Of a stretch of DNA of 64,000 nucleotides, positions 29,801 to 40,706 are shown one piece after another; positions within the stretch are counted from its first letter, which is position 1; each line of letters begins with the position of its first letter. The translations under genes and the position numbers were made by a program. A model generated the notes under the pieces. The model had not been told where the DNA came from and did not search any database. It saw only the letters and a list, made by a program, of their open reading frames with translations. This stretch comes from Dryocola sp. LX212. GTDB taxonomy: Bacteria; Pseudomonadota; Gammaproteobacteria; Enterobacterales; Enterobacteriaceae. The stretch covers positions 4,278,001 to 4,342,000 of the forward strand of contig CP167917.1 in assembly GCA_041504365.1 (NCBI GenBank), in the 5' to 3' direction.

Positions 29801-31897
29801 TTAACGGAAGTTCAGGCTCCGGTCGCTGGTCATGCTGTACAGATCAAATTTGCGGCCCAGCATCTGCCCGCCGTCTCGCGTCAGTGGCGTCCAGCCAATC
29901 TGCGCGCGGGATCGGGTCGGTGACGAGGTGAAGATATCCAGCGGTACGTTTACGTAGAAGCCCTTGGTGAAGTCCCCTTCCCCGTACTCTTCCTTCGAAA
30001 CGTTGGTGATGGTGGCGTAAGTGCCCACCACAATCCCGCTGTCGAAGCGTTTGGATATCTCCAGCGTGCCGCCCTTATCCTTCGCCAGATACTGTCCGAC
30101 GCTCAGTTTCACCAGCACATCATCGGCAAACGAAGGCGTCCAGTAGCCCGTCAGGTGGCCGGTCGGCGCGCTGTAATCGGTAAACTTCATCATGTCCTGC
30201 GCGCTGCGCCAGTCACGCTGTTTGACGTAGTTGGCGTTAGCGCCAATTGCCCAGTTGCTGTCTACAGGACGGTAAAGCACCTCAGCACCCGCACCGCCGT
30301 ACATGGTTTCCAGATAGCCGCCGTAAACCTGTCCGTACCAGCTATTGCCCAGATACTGGAAGTAGTTAGCCTGCAGGTTGTTGACATAGATATCGTTTTC
30401 CACGTAGTCACGAACGTGGGTACGCACGCGCGGCAGCGTCGAATCGTTCGGCGGGTTGGTGTAGTTAAATTTATCGTAGTTATTGGCGATGTTGGCAAAA
30501 ATGCTGCCGGTGGTCAGCAGGTGGTCTGTCACCCACCAGTCGGCGGTGCCCATCACCCCGACCTGATACATGTAGAAGCTCTCCGGGCCGCCGATTGACT
30601 GATTCAGCACCGGGTTGAGCGAGAAGTTCACCTTCGACTTGTCGATGTAGTAACCCTGCTCGGTAGTTTCCGGAACAATCGGCTCCTCACGCTTCTGCAC
30701 CAGCTGCGTCTCATGCCCCAGCGGCTCGCCTTCCAGATGGTGGCGCAGGCTGGAAACGTCGGTTTCGGTGGTCACCTGCGGCATATTCAGACGCGTCTCG
30801 GTAATGCGGATGGTCTGGATATTCTCCGGCAGATCGTTCATTACGATGCGATTTGCGCGCTCAATGCCTTCGCGGGAGTCACGATATTTCACCTGCTCGC
30901 CAGTGACGTACAGCGTGTCGCCCTTCACCTGAATATTCGGATTCGCAAGACCGGCGTTGTATTTCAGCATCGTCAGCTGGTTCGCCACAACGTTATGCTG
31001 GAGGATCTCATCCTGTGGATTAGGCTGGTACTGCGGGCGACGGTTGTCGTTATAGCCGGGACGGAGATCGTTAAAGTTAGTGCGCAGCGTGAAGCCGAAC
31101 ATCACGGTATTGCCGCGCTCATAGCTGACGTTAACGTCGGCCCAATCGGTCACCCGATAGATCGCGCCGACGTTAAAGTTGCTGCGCTGCTCGAGCTTGC
31201 CCGCAAAGTCCTGGCTGTAGTTGTTCCCTTCGTATTCCAGCTTCAGACGCAGCGGCTGCCACGGCGTCTGGTATTCGATACCGCCGAACAGGGAAGCCGG
31301 GCCGTGGAACATACCGCTGAAGTTGAAGGAACCTGCCTGGTTGTAGCTGTTATCGCGATTGCAGAAGCTGTTGCTGACTTCGCAGAACGGATTTTTCACG
31401 TTGCCGCTGGTGCCCATATAGCCCCAGCCCATGCCCAGCGAGAAATCGAACGGCCCCCAGGCTTTGCTCGCCACCACGTATTCGCCGTCAAACAGGCCCG
31501 TACCGCCTAAATCCCTCACCCCTGCGGAGACTTCCGGCAGGTAATAGCCCTCTTCCCACAGGCGCACTTTCATATCGAAAGCCTTATCTTTGTAGGTCTG
31601 GTCACCGGAGAAGGCGTCTACGGAGCTGTACTGTCTGGTGCGCACGTCGGTGTAGCGCAGCGTGGTTTCCAGCCACGGGAAGAGCTGGATAGAAGCGGAG
31701 TAAAAGCGGTACTGGTCATTATCGCGGTAGTTAGCGCTGAACTCGCCGGTGCGGGCCATGCGTGCGGTTGGGGTTTGCAGCAGGCCCACGCCGCCGAAGT
31801 CGGATTGCGAAGGGCCAATGGGGGCCGGGAAAGTTTCGGCGTGGCAGGCGGTGGAGACGGCCAGCGCCAGCAGGCTGTAGATATATTTATTTTTCAT
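29801..31897 (-). CDS. yjbH: Outer-membrane polysaccharide-export-linked protein YjbH
   Basis: YjbH is the large DUF940 protein of the yjbEFGH operon, which in E. coli is controlled by the Rcs phosphorelay and drives production of an exopolysaccharide. The 698-residue precursor has a signal peptide ending [26 protein letters not shown]; the long run of alternating strands and the C-terminal SDRSLNFR suggest a double outer-membrane barrel. I use the ATG at 31895-31897, which overlaps the yjbG stop (TGATG), so translation is coupled. Confidence 0.93.
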   Translation of the reverse strand: MKNKYIYSLLALAVSTACHAETFPAPIGPSQSDFGGVGLLQTPTARMARTGEFSANYRDNDQYRFYSASIQLFPWLETTLRYTDVRTRQYSSVDAFSGDQTYKDKAFDMKVRLWEEGYYLPEVSAGVRDLGGTGLFDGEYVVASKAWGPFDFSLGMGWGYMGTSGNVKNPFCEVSNSFCNRDNSYNQAGSFNFSGMFHGPASLFGGIEYQTPWQPLRLKLEYEGNNYSQDFAGKLEQRSNFNVGAIYRVTDWADVNVSYERGNTVMFGFTLRTNFNDLRPGYNDNRRPQYQPNPQDEILQHNVVANQLTMLKYNAGLANPNIQVKGDTLYVTGEQVKYRDSREGIERANRIVMNDLPENIQTIRITETRLNMPQVTTETDVSSLRHHLEGEPLGHETQLVQKREEPIVPETTEQGYYIDKSKVNFSLNPVLNQSIGGPESFYMYQVGVMGTADWWVTDHLLTTGSIFANIANNYDKFNYTNPPNDSTLPRVRTHVRDYVENDIYVNNLQANYFQYLGNSWYGQVYGGYLETMYGGAGAEVLYRPVDSNWAIGANANYVKQRDWRSAQDMMKFTDYSAPTGHLTGYWTPSFADDVLVKLSVGQYLAKDKGGTLEISKRFDSGIVVGTYATITNVSKEEYGEGDFTKGFYVNVPLDIFTSSPTRSRAQIGWTPLTRDGGQMLGRKFDLYSMTSDRSLNFR

Positions 31898-32730
31898 CAA
31901 TCCGGAATCCGATGGGTCAGGGAAGTAAGGATTTGCTGGTTCAGGGCGTTGAACGCGGAGTCGAACAGGCGATCGGAGAAGCCGACAAACAGAATGCTGC
32001 CCGGCAGCAGCTCAACGTGGCGCTTGTTCCAGTAGGCGACGGGCGCTTTTTCGGTTTTGCCATCGGGATAAACCACCCAGGCGTAGCTGCGGTCGGCGCC
32101 GCTGAGCAGATTCACATCTTCCAGATACTCAGCCGCAGTGCGACCGGCGATGAACGGTTTGACGCCTGGTGAGCTCACCAGCCCCATCAGCGTGATAGTC
32201 GTCGGCTGCGGCCCTGCCCACAGGCTGTATTCCCCTTGCAGGGTGACGTTGGAGCGTGGACGCAGGCGAACCCAGTCCGGGTCGAGATTGACGAACTGGC
32301 GCCCTGTTACCTTGATAGCCTGTAGCTGCTGACGCACGCTGTTGATTGCGGCAGCGTCATCACCTTCTTCCTGGGCGGCAAACCCGCCCAGCGCGGCGAG
32401 CAGTTTTTGATGCTGCTGTTCAGCAGCCGCAGAAGCCTGCCGCTCGCTAATAACGGCACCCGGCCACCAGGCGCGGCTCAGAGAAGGCTGAGTGACTAAA
32501 TCCCCCAGCCGCTCGACGCTGGTAAGCGTTTCCGCTGCCTGTTGGTTCCCCGGGTAAACGGTGACGTTACCGGCGGCGTAGAGATAAGAGCTGCTGAACG
32601 TCAGCAGAGCGGCTAAACATAGTGTCGTCTGTCGGCGGATGACGCTGCGCTTATCCGCCCTGCGTGGACCGGTGCTTAAAATCGATAAGCCGTGTGCCAT
32701 CCACCGTGTTTTAAAGGCTGTTATTTTCAT
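31897..32730 (-). CDS. yjbG: Periplasmic polysaccharide protein YjbG with BIME-encoded leader
   Basis: YjbG is the periplasmic, capsule-biosynthesis (GfcC-like) member of yjbEFGH. The mature part is clear: [16 protein letters not shown], then [27 protein letters not shown] and the [35 protein letters not shown] block. The product is 277 residues against about 245 in E. coli; the excess is at the front. Residues about 8-33 are encoded by a BIME lying in the gene, in frame, ahead of the hydrophobic core LCLAALLTF and a cleavage site near YLYA-AG. No start codon exists between the BIME and the core, so the repeat has to be translated from ATG 32728-32730 or the ATG at codon 11, itself inside the BIME. 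The ATG overlaps the yjbF stop. Confidence 0.88.
   Translation of the reverse strand: MKITAFKTRWMAHGLSILSTGPRRADKRSVIRRQTTLCLAALLTFSSSYLYAAGNVTVYPGNQQAAETLTSVERLGDLVTQPSLSRAWWPGAVISERQASAAAEQQHQKLLAALGGFAAQEEGDDAAAINSVRQQLQAIKVTGRQFVNLDPDWVRLRPRSNVTLQGEYSLWAGPQPTTITLMGLVSSPGVKPFIAGRTAAEYLEDVNLLSGADRSYAWVVYPDGKTEKAPVAYWNKRHVELLPGSILFVGFSDRLFDSAFNALNQQILTSLTHRIPD
32633..32709. repeat. BIME inside the yjbG coding region
   Basis: One full REP unit, GGCGGAT...TTATCCGCC (32634-32658), is joined by an 18-24 base linker to a second, opposed and more diverged unit, GATAAGCC...CCATCCACCG (32683-32707). The pair matches the architecture of the intergenic BIMEs at 26591-26660 and 51191-51262 in this window. 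It lies wholly inside the yjbG reading frame and its length keeps the frame. Confidence 0.85.
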
Positions 32731-33365
32731 TATTTCGCCGCCTTCAGCAGAACCGTGGTAATCGGCCAGTAGTCCGGGCCAAGGTATTGTTTTGACTGGC
32801 GGATATGACCGTCGCTATCTACCCAAAAACGGTTGTGCCAGGTTTTACCGGAGGCCGTCACCTCTTCATCCAGAACGCGCACCGGCGTAACGCTGCTGCC
32901 CACTTTCAGGGTGTCGCTGCCATCCCAGCGGAAGGTAGAGCGCGCCGTCGCCATGCGCACCTGCTGATGTTCGGTCCATGCCATTTGCCGTGTCCAGGCC
33001 GCACCGTCGATAATCTGGTTCACCTTTGCCAGCGGATCGTCCGTCAGGTTGCTGACCTGCGTCAGGTTGTCGCCAAGGCCGACCGTCTTCACCACCCGGC
33101 CGTTCTGGGTAACGAGGGTCGCCCGATCCTGAGTCACCCATTTCTGCTGGCCGTTCTCGTCATAGGCCAGCACCACGAATAATTGCGGGCCGCCGTTGAT
33201 GCTCATGTACTGGCTGGCGTAACGCATATTCTGAATATCGTCATCGGTGAGCTGCACGCCGTCCGTGCCCACGATGCTGTGCCAGAGCGAAGTACCGAGA
33301 CCCTTAGTGGTGGCAGAACAGGCCTGAAGTAACAGGCAAACAACAAGAATTGAAAGTCGCTGCAC
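32730..33365 (-). CDS. yjbF: Lipoprotein YjbF
   Basis: YjbF is the outer-membrane lipoprotein of yjbEFGH, related to GfcB of the group 4 capsule operon. The 211-residue precursor has a lipobox LLQAC-S at about residues 12-17, then the conserved TTKGLGTSLW, GVQLTDDDIQNMRYASQYM and QKWVTQDRATLVTQNGR segments. Asp is not at +2, which fits outer-membrane sorting. It starts 63 bases after yjbE and overlaps yjbG by one base. Confidence 0.93.
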   Translation of the reverse strand: MQRLSILVVCLLLQACSATTKGLGTSLWHSIVGTDGVQLTDDDIQNMRYASQYMSINGGPQLFVVLAYDENGQQKWVTQDRATLVTQNGRVVKTVGLGDNLTQVSNLTDDPLAKVNQIIDGAAWTRQMAWTEHQQVRMATARSTFRWDGSDTLKVGSSVTPVRVLDEEVTASGKTWHNRFWVDSDGHIRQSKQYLGPDYWPITTVLLKAAK

Positions 33366-33428
33366 GACGTATCCCCGGATTCAAAATAACCACACCGAAG
33401 TGTGGTTAGGGTTAAAACACCCGTGAAA

Positions 33429-33674
33429 TTACTGGGTGCTGGTCGTCGTGGTCGTGGTAGTCCCGGTATTTGAACCGTCGCCACCACCGGTGGCAGCAAG
33501 CGCTACCCCCATTGCTGACCCGACTGTACTGGCGCTGGTCGCAGAAGAACTCCCTGCGGACACAGAAGTAGCCTGCGCGCCAGCTGCTTCACCCACTGCT
33601 ACCGGGTCAGCACTTGCCGCGCCAGCCGCTGCCAGCGTGAATATGGCGAGAGCGCCATAAATGACTTTTTTCAT
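33429..33674 (-). CDS. yjbE: Small secreted protein YjbE
   Basis: The 81-residue precursor matches E. coli YjbE: a signal peptide ([23 protein letters not shown]), then a low-complexity mature part of Ala, Gly, Ser and a C-terminal tail of Thr (about residues 69-80). Function is unknown. It is the first gene of yjbEFGH. The abundant first cistron and repetitive composition suggest a structural or matrix role, which is inference. Confidence 0.88.
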   Translation of the reverse strand: MKKVIYGALAIFTLAAAGAASADPVAVGEAAGAQATSVSAGSSSATSASTVGSAMGVALAATGGGDGSNTGTTTTTTTSTQ

Positions 33675-33990
33675 AACAATTTCCCTTCATTGAATGAATG
33701 GAGATTTGCCCGAAAGAGTTTCAGGCGGGATCGAGTATACACAACTAAAGATGACAATCAGGGCGATGGGGAAATAGGGAAGGCGTTTTAAGACAAGTGG
33801 AAATAATAACCTTTTAACAGTTATTATTGATAATATAAAACCATTAAAATCATCATCTTAATAGAAATATAAATATTACCCATGATCTAATTACCCCTAA
33901 AATAACCCCGAGTTAATACAGGGCCATAAGATTTTTTAGGATTAACCTCAGCGGGAAAAATTAGCGATATAACGAGGCAAGGAGAATTAT
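33675..33990. promoter_or_regulatory. AT-rich region upstream of yjbE
   Basis: This 316-bp stretch between yjbE and the pgi terminator is much richer in A and T than its surroundings and carries no gene that I can support. It contains the yjbE promoter (a TATACT -10-like hexamer near 33733-33738 on the minus strand) and a perfect 9-bp hairpin, AATAATAAC/GTTATTATT (33802-33810 with 33820-33828). No convincing RcsB box was found by eye. AT-richness suggests H-NS binding; that is inference. Confidence 0.5.
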
Positions 33991-33996
33991 CTTATA

Positions 33997-34030
33997 AATA
34001 AGCCGGCGCAGGTGGCCGGCTTATTTTATT
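33997..34030. terminator. Bidirectional terminator after pgi
   Basis: A perfect 11-bp stem AATAAGCCGGC/GCCGGCTTATT (33997-34007 with 34015-34025) with a 7-base loop and A/T-rich flanks lies 24 bases past the pgi stop. Confidence 0.88.
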
Positions 34031-34048
34031 TATGGCTTAGCTTATTAC

Positions 34049-35698
<1,650 letters not shown>

Positions 35699-35909
35699 AG
35701 CGTTACCCTTTTGATTTGAGAACTGTGACTGCGGTCAATTGTATATCCACAAAACGGGATTTGGGATGATCTTTCTGCCATTGGACGGCGAATAGCGTTT
35801 CGGATTATGTGGTCGAGAAAAAGTGTTAGGGTGCATCGGCACCGGCTATGACCGCGTCTACACTGAGAAAAACAGTATGGCCTCGTAAACCAGGTAAGGT
35901 AAAAATTTT

Positions 35910-37715
35910 ATGGAATTGTCTGTACCCCTTTTGTTGGTGATTATTACTATCGCCTCGCTGGCGGCGCAATGGCTGGCGTGGCTTGTGCGCTTACCCGCCA
36001 TCCTGCCGCTGCTCGTCTTTGGCTTAGTTCTTGGCCCCTTTACCGGCATCCTCAATCCGGATGCGCTTTTTGGAGATCTGCTCTTCCCTATCGTCTCGCT
36101 TTCCGTTGCCATTATTTTGTTTGAAGGGGCGCTGACCCTGCGCTTTGACGAGATACGCGGGCTGGGCGGCGTAGTCCGAAATCTGGTCAGCGTCGGCATG
36201 CTGATTACGTTTAGCGTCATCAGCCTGGCCTGCTGGTGGCTGCTGGGGCTTACCCCGGAGCTGGCTGCGCTCGTAGGAGCCGTGACCGTGGTCACCGGGC
36301 CAACGGTTATCGCGCCGCTGATGCGCGTTGTACGCCCGAATGCCGCGATCAACCAGGTGCTGCGCTGGGAAGGGATAGTTATCGACCCGGTGGGGGCGAT
36401 TTTCACCCTGCTGGTCTTTGAATTCATTACCCTGCGCCAGGAGGCCGGTTCCTCACTTCATCTGCTGGTGATTTTCGGGCAGACCGTCGCGGTGGGGTTG
36501 ATTACCGGGGCCATCTTTGGCTGGCTGTTGGGTACGGCACTGAAGCGCGTCTGGCTGCCGGGCTACCTGCAAAACTTTGCGGTGCTGGCGATTGTGCTGC
36601 TGACGTTTGGCATATCTAACGCGCTATCCGACGAGTCGGGCCTGCTGGCGGTCACGATCCTCGGCATCTGGCTGGCGAACATGCGGGACGTCGACGTCAG
36701 CGATATCGTCGAGTTTAAAGAAGAGCTGTCCGCGATCCTGATCTCCGCTTTATTTATTATTCTTGCCGCACGCCTGGACGTTCACGGCGTGCTGGCGATG
36801 GGCTGGCCGCTGGTTGCCCTGCTGCTGGTTATCCAGTTTATCGCCCGTCCGCTCTGCATCGCCGCCTCAACCGTTGGCTCCACGCTCACCGGGCGAGACA
36901 GGCTGCTGCTGTGCTGGATTGCGCCGCGCGGGATTGTCGCCGCGGCGGTCAGCTCCCTGTTTGCGCTTACGCTTGAGCGCAACGGCTACGAGGGCGCGGA
37001 CAAACTGGTGAGCGTGGTGTTCGCAATTATCATCGGTACCGTAGTGGTGCAGAGCCTGACCAGCGCCCCGCTGGCGAAATTCCTTAAGGTACAGCAGCGT
37101 AAGCCCCGGGGGGTGCTGATCATCGGTGCCAATACCGTGGCCCGCACCCTGGCCCACGCGCTGGTGAAGCAAAATATACCGGTCCTGCTGACCGATAACA
37201 GCTGGGAATACTACCGGCTTGCGCGCATGGAAGGATTGCCTGCGTACTATGGCAACGCCTGGTCCGAGCATGCTGAGAACTATCTCGACCTGAGCAATAC
37301 GGCACAGGTGCTTGCGCTCTCCCCTAACCGCCATCAGAACGCGCTGGCCGTCTATCACTTCAGCCACCTGCTGGGCAGCGAAAAAGTCTTCGCCATTCGC
37401 TCCGGCTCGCCGCTCAAAGGGCGCATCAGCAACGAAAGCGCACGCTTCCGCCGCCTTGAAAGATTGTTCCCAGAGGACGTGACGTGGAACAGCCTGAGCA
37501 GCCAGATAGCCAAAGGTGCCGTCGTCAAAGCTACTCGCCTGAACGAGAACTTCGGCTGGCTGGAATACATGGAGAAAAACAGCGGCGTGGTGCCGTTATT
37601 TGCGCTGCCGGAGGACGGGCGACTCATCTCTATGAGCGGCAAAACCACCCCGGCGCTGCCCTGTACGATGATTGCGCTAGTACAGAATGAAAAATCCGCA
37701 ACGTCTAAACGTTGA
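35910..37715 (+). CDS. CPA1-type Na+/H+ antiporter with C-terminal TrkA-N-like domain
   Basis: The 601-residue product has about twelve membrane segments of the NhaP/CPA1 type (residues 1-390), including VTGPTVIAPLMRVVRPN with the VIDPVGAIFTLL segment bearing the ion-binding Asp, and a cytosolic nucleotide-binding domain beginning RGVLIIGANTVARTLAHALVKQNIPVLLTDNS (about residues 405-435). The glycine-rich motif G.N.VA and the acidic residue at the end of beta-2 suggest NAD(H) binding and regulation, as in Kef and Trk proteins. Direction of ion exchange is inferred from the family. It is not found at this place in E. coli K-12, between pgi and lysC. Confidence 0.85.
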   Translation: MELSVPLLLVIITIASLAAQWLAWLVRLPAILPLLVFGLVLGPFTGILNPDALFGDLLFPIVSLSVAIILFEGALTLRFDEIRGLGGVVRNLVSVGMLITFSVISLACWWLLGLTPELAALVGAVTVVTGPTVIAPLMRVVRPNAAINQVLRWEGIVIDPVGAIFTLLVFEFITLRQEAGSSLHLLVIFGQTVAVGLITGAIFGWLLGTALKRVWLPGYLQNFAVLAIVLLTFGISNALSDESGLLAVTILGIWLANMRDVDVSDIVEFKEELSAILISALFIILAARLDVHGVLAMGWPLVALLLVIQFIARPLCIAASTVGSTLTGRDRLLLCWIAPRGIVAAAVSSLFALTLERNGYEGADKLVSVVFAIIIGTVVVQSLTSAPLAKFLKVQQRKPRGVLIIGANTVARTLAHALVKQNIPVLLTDNSWEYYRLARMEGLPAYYGNAWSEHAENYLDLSNTAQVLALSPNRHQNALAVYHFSHLLGSEKVFAIRSGSPLKGRISNESARFRRLERLFPEDVTWNSLSSQIAKGAVVKATRLNENFGWLEYMEKNSGVVPLFALPEDGRLISMSGKTTPALPCTMIALVQNEKSATSKR

Positions 37716-37770
37716 CATCATCGCCGTAACATTTTATTTCTATACGCCTAACTTGTTCAGTTTGAGCAAG

Positions 37771-38080
37771 CCAGAAGAGGCGCGTCGTCCAGGTAGTGTG
37801 TTTGAGGAGCCAGTCCGCAGACAGCACATGAGGGGGAACGACGCCGAGGTAACGCGCAGAAGGCAATGTTCGTTATCGGCCGCAGGGGCTGAATCCCCTG
37901 GGTTGTCACCAGAAGCGTTCGGCAGTCGGACGTTTATACCCGAATTAATTGGCGTTGCAGCAAGGCAGCAAGCTAATGAATCCCGATGAGCTTACATAGG
38001 TAAGTGATTCGGGTGAGTTAGCGCAGACAACGCCGCTGCAGCGTCAAGAAATCGGGTAGACAAGGTGGGGCGCTTCTGGG
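37771..38080 (+). promoter_or_regulatory. Lysine riboswitch (L box) of lysC, interrupted by ERIC
   Basis: The aptamer core is well conserved with the E. coli lysC leader: GAAGAGGCGCG, GAGGAGCCAGTC, GAGGGGGAACGACGCCGAGG, GGGGCTGAATCCCCTGGG and GTTGTCACCAGAAGCGTTC. The closing stem P1 pairs CCAGAAG (37771-37777) with CTTCTGG (38073-38079). Between GTCGGACGTT and CAAGGTGGGG, at the loop of the last hairpin (P5), sits a 126-bp ERIC. All core junction sequences remain, so ligand binding may persist. The usual expression-platform stretch with AGGCTGAAAAT and CGAGGTAG before the ATG follows to 38187. Confidence 0.93.
37935..38060. repeat. Complete ERIC element inside the lysine riboswitch
   Basis: The element starts TATACCCGAATTAATTGGCG and ends with ATCGGGTAGA, its reverse complement; the core GAATCCCGATGAGCTTACAT, GTAAGTGATTCGGGTGAG and GCAGACAACGCC matches ERIC. 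Length is 126 bp, the standard size. The whole folds as one long hairpin. Confidence 0.93.
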
Positions 38081-38187
38081 TGTATCCGTAGTTTATCTCT
38101 TCTACGTCTGCCCCGTATCCCGCTCTTCCCTTGTGCCAAGGCTGAAAATTTACCGCCATACGAATGGCCCCCTGACACGAGGTAGTT

Positions 38188-39543
38188 ATGTCTTATCCAC
38201 AAACAGTAGTAGCCAAATTTGGCGGCACCAGCGTCGCGGATTTCGAGGCAATGAACCGCAGCGCCGACGTTGTGCTGGGCGATGCAAACGTTCGCCTGGT
38301 GGTGCTTTCCGCTTCTGCGGGCGTCACCAACCTGCTTGTCGCCCTGGCTGAAGGCCTGGAAGCGACGGAACGCTTCGTCAAACTCGACGCCATTCGCAAA
38401 ATTCAGTACGACATCGTTGAACGCCTGAGCAACCCGCAGATTATCCGCGAAGAAGTCGAACGCCTGTTAGAAAACATCACTACCCTGGCCGAAGCCGCTT
38501 CGCTGGCGACCTCTACCGCGCTGACCGACGAACTAGTCAGCCACGGAGAACTGATGTCCACACTGCTGTTTGTCGAGATCCTGCGTGAGCGTCAGGTTGA
38601 CGCCCAGTGGTTTGATATCCGCAAAATCATGCGCACCAACGACCGCTTTGGCCGCGCCGAGCCGGACGTTGCAGCCTTAGCGGAACTCGCGGAGCAGCAG
38701 CTACAGCCGCGTATCGCAGAATCTCTGATCATCACGCAGGGCTTTATCGGTAGCGAAGCGAAAGGCCGCACCACGACGCTTGGCCGCGGCGGTAGCGATT
38801 ACACAGCAGCGCTGCTGGGCGAAGCGCTCCATGCCAGCCGCGTGGATATCTGGACGGACGTGCCGGGCATCTACACCACCGACCCTCGCGTGGTGCCAGC
38901 GGCAAAACGCATCGATAAAATTGGCTTCGAAGAAGCGGCTGAGATGGCTACCTTTGGGGCGAAAGTTCTGCATCCTGCGACGCTGCTGCCAGCCGTTCGC
39001 TGCGATATTCCGGTTTTCGTCGGCTCCAGCAAAGATCCGAAGGCGGGCGGCACGCTGGTCTGTAACGAAACGGATAACCCACCGCTTTTCCGCGCGCTGG
39101 CGCTGCGTCGCAAGCAAACGCTGCTGACCCTCCACAGCCTGAACATGCTGCACTCCCGGGGCTTCCTGGCCGAGGTGTTCAGCATCCTGGCACGCCATAA
39201 TATCTCCGTCGACCTGATTACCACCTCTGAAGTGAGCGTCGCGCTGACGCTGGATACCACCGGCTCCACCTCAACGGGCGACAGCCTGCTGACTACCTCG
39301 CTGCTCACCGAACTCTCGTCTTTATGCCGTGTAGAAGTGGAGGAGAACCTGGCGCTGGTCGCGCTGATCGGCAACAAACTTTCCCAGGCCTGCGGCGTGG
39401 GCAAAGAGGTGTTTGGCGTGCTGGAGCCGTTTAATATCCGCATGATCTGCTACGGCGCATCCAGCTACAACCTCTGTTTCCTGGTGCCGGGTGGCGATGC
39501 GGAGCAGGTCGTGCAAAAGTTGCACCATAATCTGTTTGAATAA
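38188..39543 (+). CDS. lysC: Lysine-sensitive aspartokinase III LysC
   Basis: LysC phosphorylates aspartate at the head of the lysine, threonine and methionine pathway and is inhibited by lysine. The 451-residue product has the kinase start VVAKFGGTSVADFEAMNRSADV, the RGGSDYTAALLGEAL motif (about residues 200-213) and two C-terminal ACT domains that bind lysine (about 310-450). Expression is set by the lysine riboswitch immediately upstream; feedback inhibition comes from the ACT domains. Confidence 0.98.
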   Translation: MSYPQTVVAKFGGTSVADFEAMNRSADVVLGDANVRLVVLSASAGVTNLLVALAEGLEATERFVKLDAIRKIQYDIVERLSNPQIIREEVERLLENITTLAEAASLATSTALTDELVSHGELMSTLLFVEILRERQVDAQWFDIRKIMRTNDRFGRAEPDVAALAELAEQQLQPRIAESLIITQGFIGSEAKGRTTTLGRGGSDYTAALLGEALHASRVDIWTDVPGIYTTDPRVVPAAKRIDKIGFEEAAEMATFGAKVLHPATLLPAVRCDIPVFVGSSKDPKAGGTLVCNETDNPPLFRALALRRKQTLLTLHSLNMLHSRGFLAEVFSILARHNISVDLITTSEVSVALTLDTTGSTSTGDSLLTTSLLTELSSLCRVEVEENLALVALIGNKLSQACGVGKEVFGVLEPFNIRMICYGASSYNLCFLVPGGDAEQVVQKLHHNLFE

Positions 39544-39567
39544 AATGTAATCTCATGCGATGAATAC

Positions 39568-39595
39568 AAAATGCCGGGCTCGCTCCCGGCATTTT
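39568..39595 (+). terminator. Rho-independent terminator of lysC
   Basis: AAAATGCCGGG/CCCGGCATTTT (39568-39578 with 39585-39595) with loop CTCGCT. The T-run is part of the stem and is 24 bases past the lysC stop. Confidence 0.88.
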
Positions 39596-39638
39596 CATAA
39601 CCAGAAATAACACAACAACCCCTTGCAAGGATCACAAC

Positions 39639-40586
39639 ATGCTCGCGATTTTAACCCGGCTGTTTCCGCTCTGGGCGGTACTGCTGTCCGTACTCGCCTA
39701 CTCCTCTCCCGGCACGTTCACCCCAATCGGTCCATGGGTCAGCACGCTGCTGATGCTCATCATGTTCGGCATGGGCGTACATCTGCGCATTGATGACTTC
39801 AAGCGTGTTCTGTCGCGCCCGGCCCCCGTGGCTGCCGGTACTTTCCTGCATTACCTGATTATGCCGCTGGCGGCGTGGGTGTTGGCGAAGCTGTTTCATA
39901 TGCCACCCGACCTCTCCGCAGGCATGGTGCTGGTGGGCAGCGTGGCGAGCGGTACGGCATCAAACGTGATGATTTATCTGGCGAAGGGGGATGTGGCGCT
40001 GTCGGTAACCATCTCGTCCGTGTCTACGCTGGTCGGCGTTTTTGCCACACCTTTGCTGACCCGGCTGTACGTGGATGCCGACATCAAAGTGGACGTCATG
40101 GGGATGCTGCTGAGCATTCTGCAAATCGTGGTGATCCCGATTGGGCTGGGGTTAATCGTTCACCACCTCTTCCCGCGCCTGGTGAAGCGCGTGGAGACTT
40201 ATCTGCCCGCGTTTTCCATGCTGTGCATCCTGGCGATTATCAGCGCCGTGGTGGCAGGCTCCGCCTCGCACATCGCCTCCGTCGGGCTGATGGTGATTAT
40301 CGCGGTCATTCTGCACAACGGCATCGGCCTGCTGAGCGGCTACTGGGGTGGACGCCTGTTCGGCTTCGACGAATCCACCTGCCGCACGCTGGCCATTGAG
40401 GTGGGCATGCAGAACTCAGGCCTGGCGGCAACGCTCGGCAAAATCTACTTCTCGCCTCTGGCTGCCCTGCCCGGCGCGCTGTTCTCCGTCTGGCATAACC
40501 TTTCCGGCTCGCTGCTGGCGGGCTACTGGTCCGGTAAATCTATCAGGTCGGATAAGCAGCGGAAGATGAAAAAACACCGCGCTTAA
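39639..40586 (+). CDS. panS: Ketopantoate/pantoate/pantothenate transporter PanS-like
   Basis: The 315-residue product belongs to the bile acid:Na+ symporter (BASS) superfamily with about ten membrane helices. It matches Salmonella PanS closely over [67 protein letters not shown] and [17 protein letters not shown]; in Salmonella PanS takes up ketopantoate, pantoate and pantothenate when overexpressed. Substrate here is inferred from that match. It starts about 45 bases after the lysC terminator and ends at its own terminator. Confidence 0.88.
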   Translation: MLAILTRLFPLWAVLLSVLAYSSPGTFTPIGPWVSTLLMLIMFGMGVHLRIDDFKRVLSRPAPVAAGTFLHYLIMPLAAWVLAKLFHMPPDLSAGMVLVGSVASGTASNVMIYLAKGDVALSVTISSVSTLVGVFATPLLTRLYVDADIKVDVMGMLLSILQIVVIPIGLGLIVHHLFPRLVKRVETYLPAFSMLCILAIISAVVAGSASHIASVGLMVIIAVILHNGIGLLSGYWGGRLFGFDESTCRTLAIEVGMQNSGLAATLGKIYFSPLAALPGALFSVWHNLSGSLLAGYWSGKSIRSDKQRKMKKHRA

Positions 40587-40595
40587 GGTGGCAAT

Positions 40596-40620
40596 AGCCC
40601 GGGCGACCGGGCTTTTTTGT
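40596..40620 (+). terminator. Rho-independent terminator of panS
   Basis: AGCCCGG-GCGA-CCGGGCT (40596-40613) followed by TTTTTG, 10 bases past the panS stop. Confidence 0.9.
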
Positions 40621-40706
40621 TTCTGTGCGGCGAAGAACGTGATTTTTACTGAGCTGGCGGGCGCTTTGCTTTACACTGGAAATCCTTTCCTTAAGAGGTC
40701 GCAACG

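Noticed and set aside
37687-37989. 100-codon frame at the antiporter-lysC junction
   Set aside because: It reads through the lysine riboswitch and into the ERIC element; the sequence is explained as structured RNA, not as a protein.
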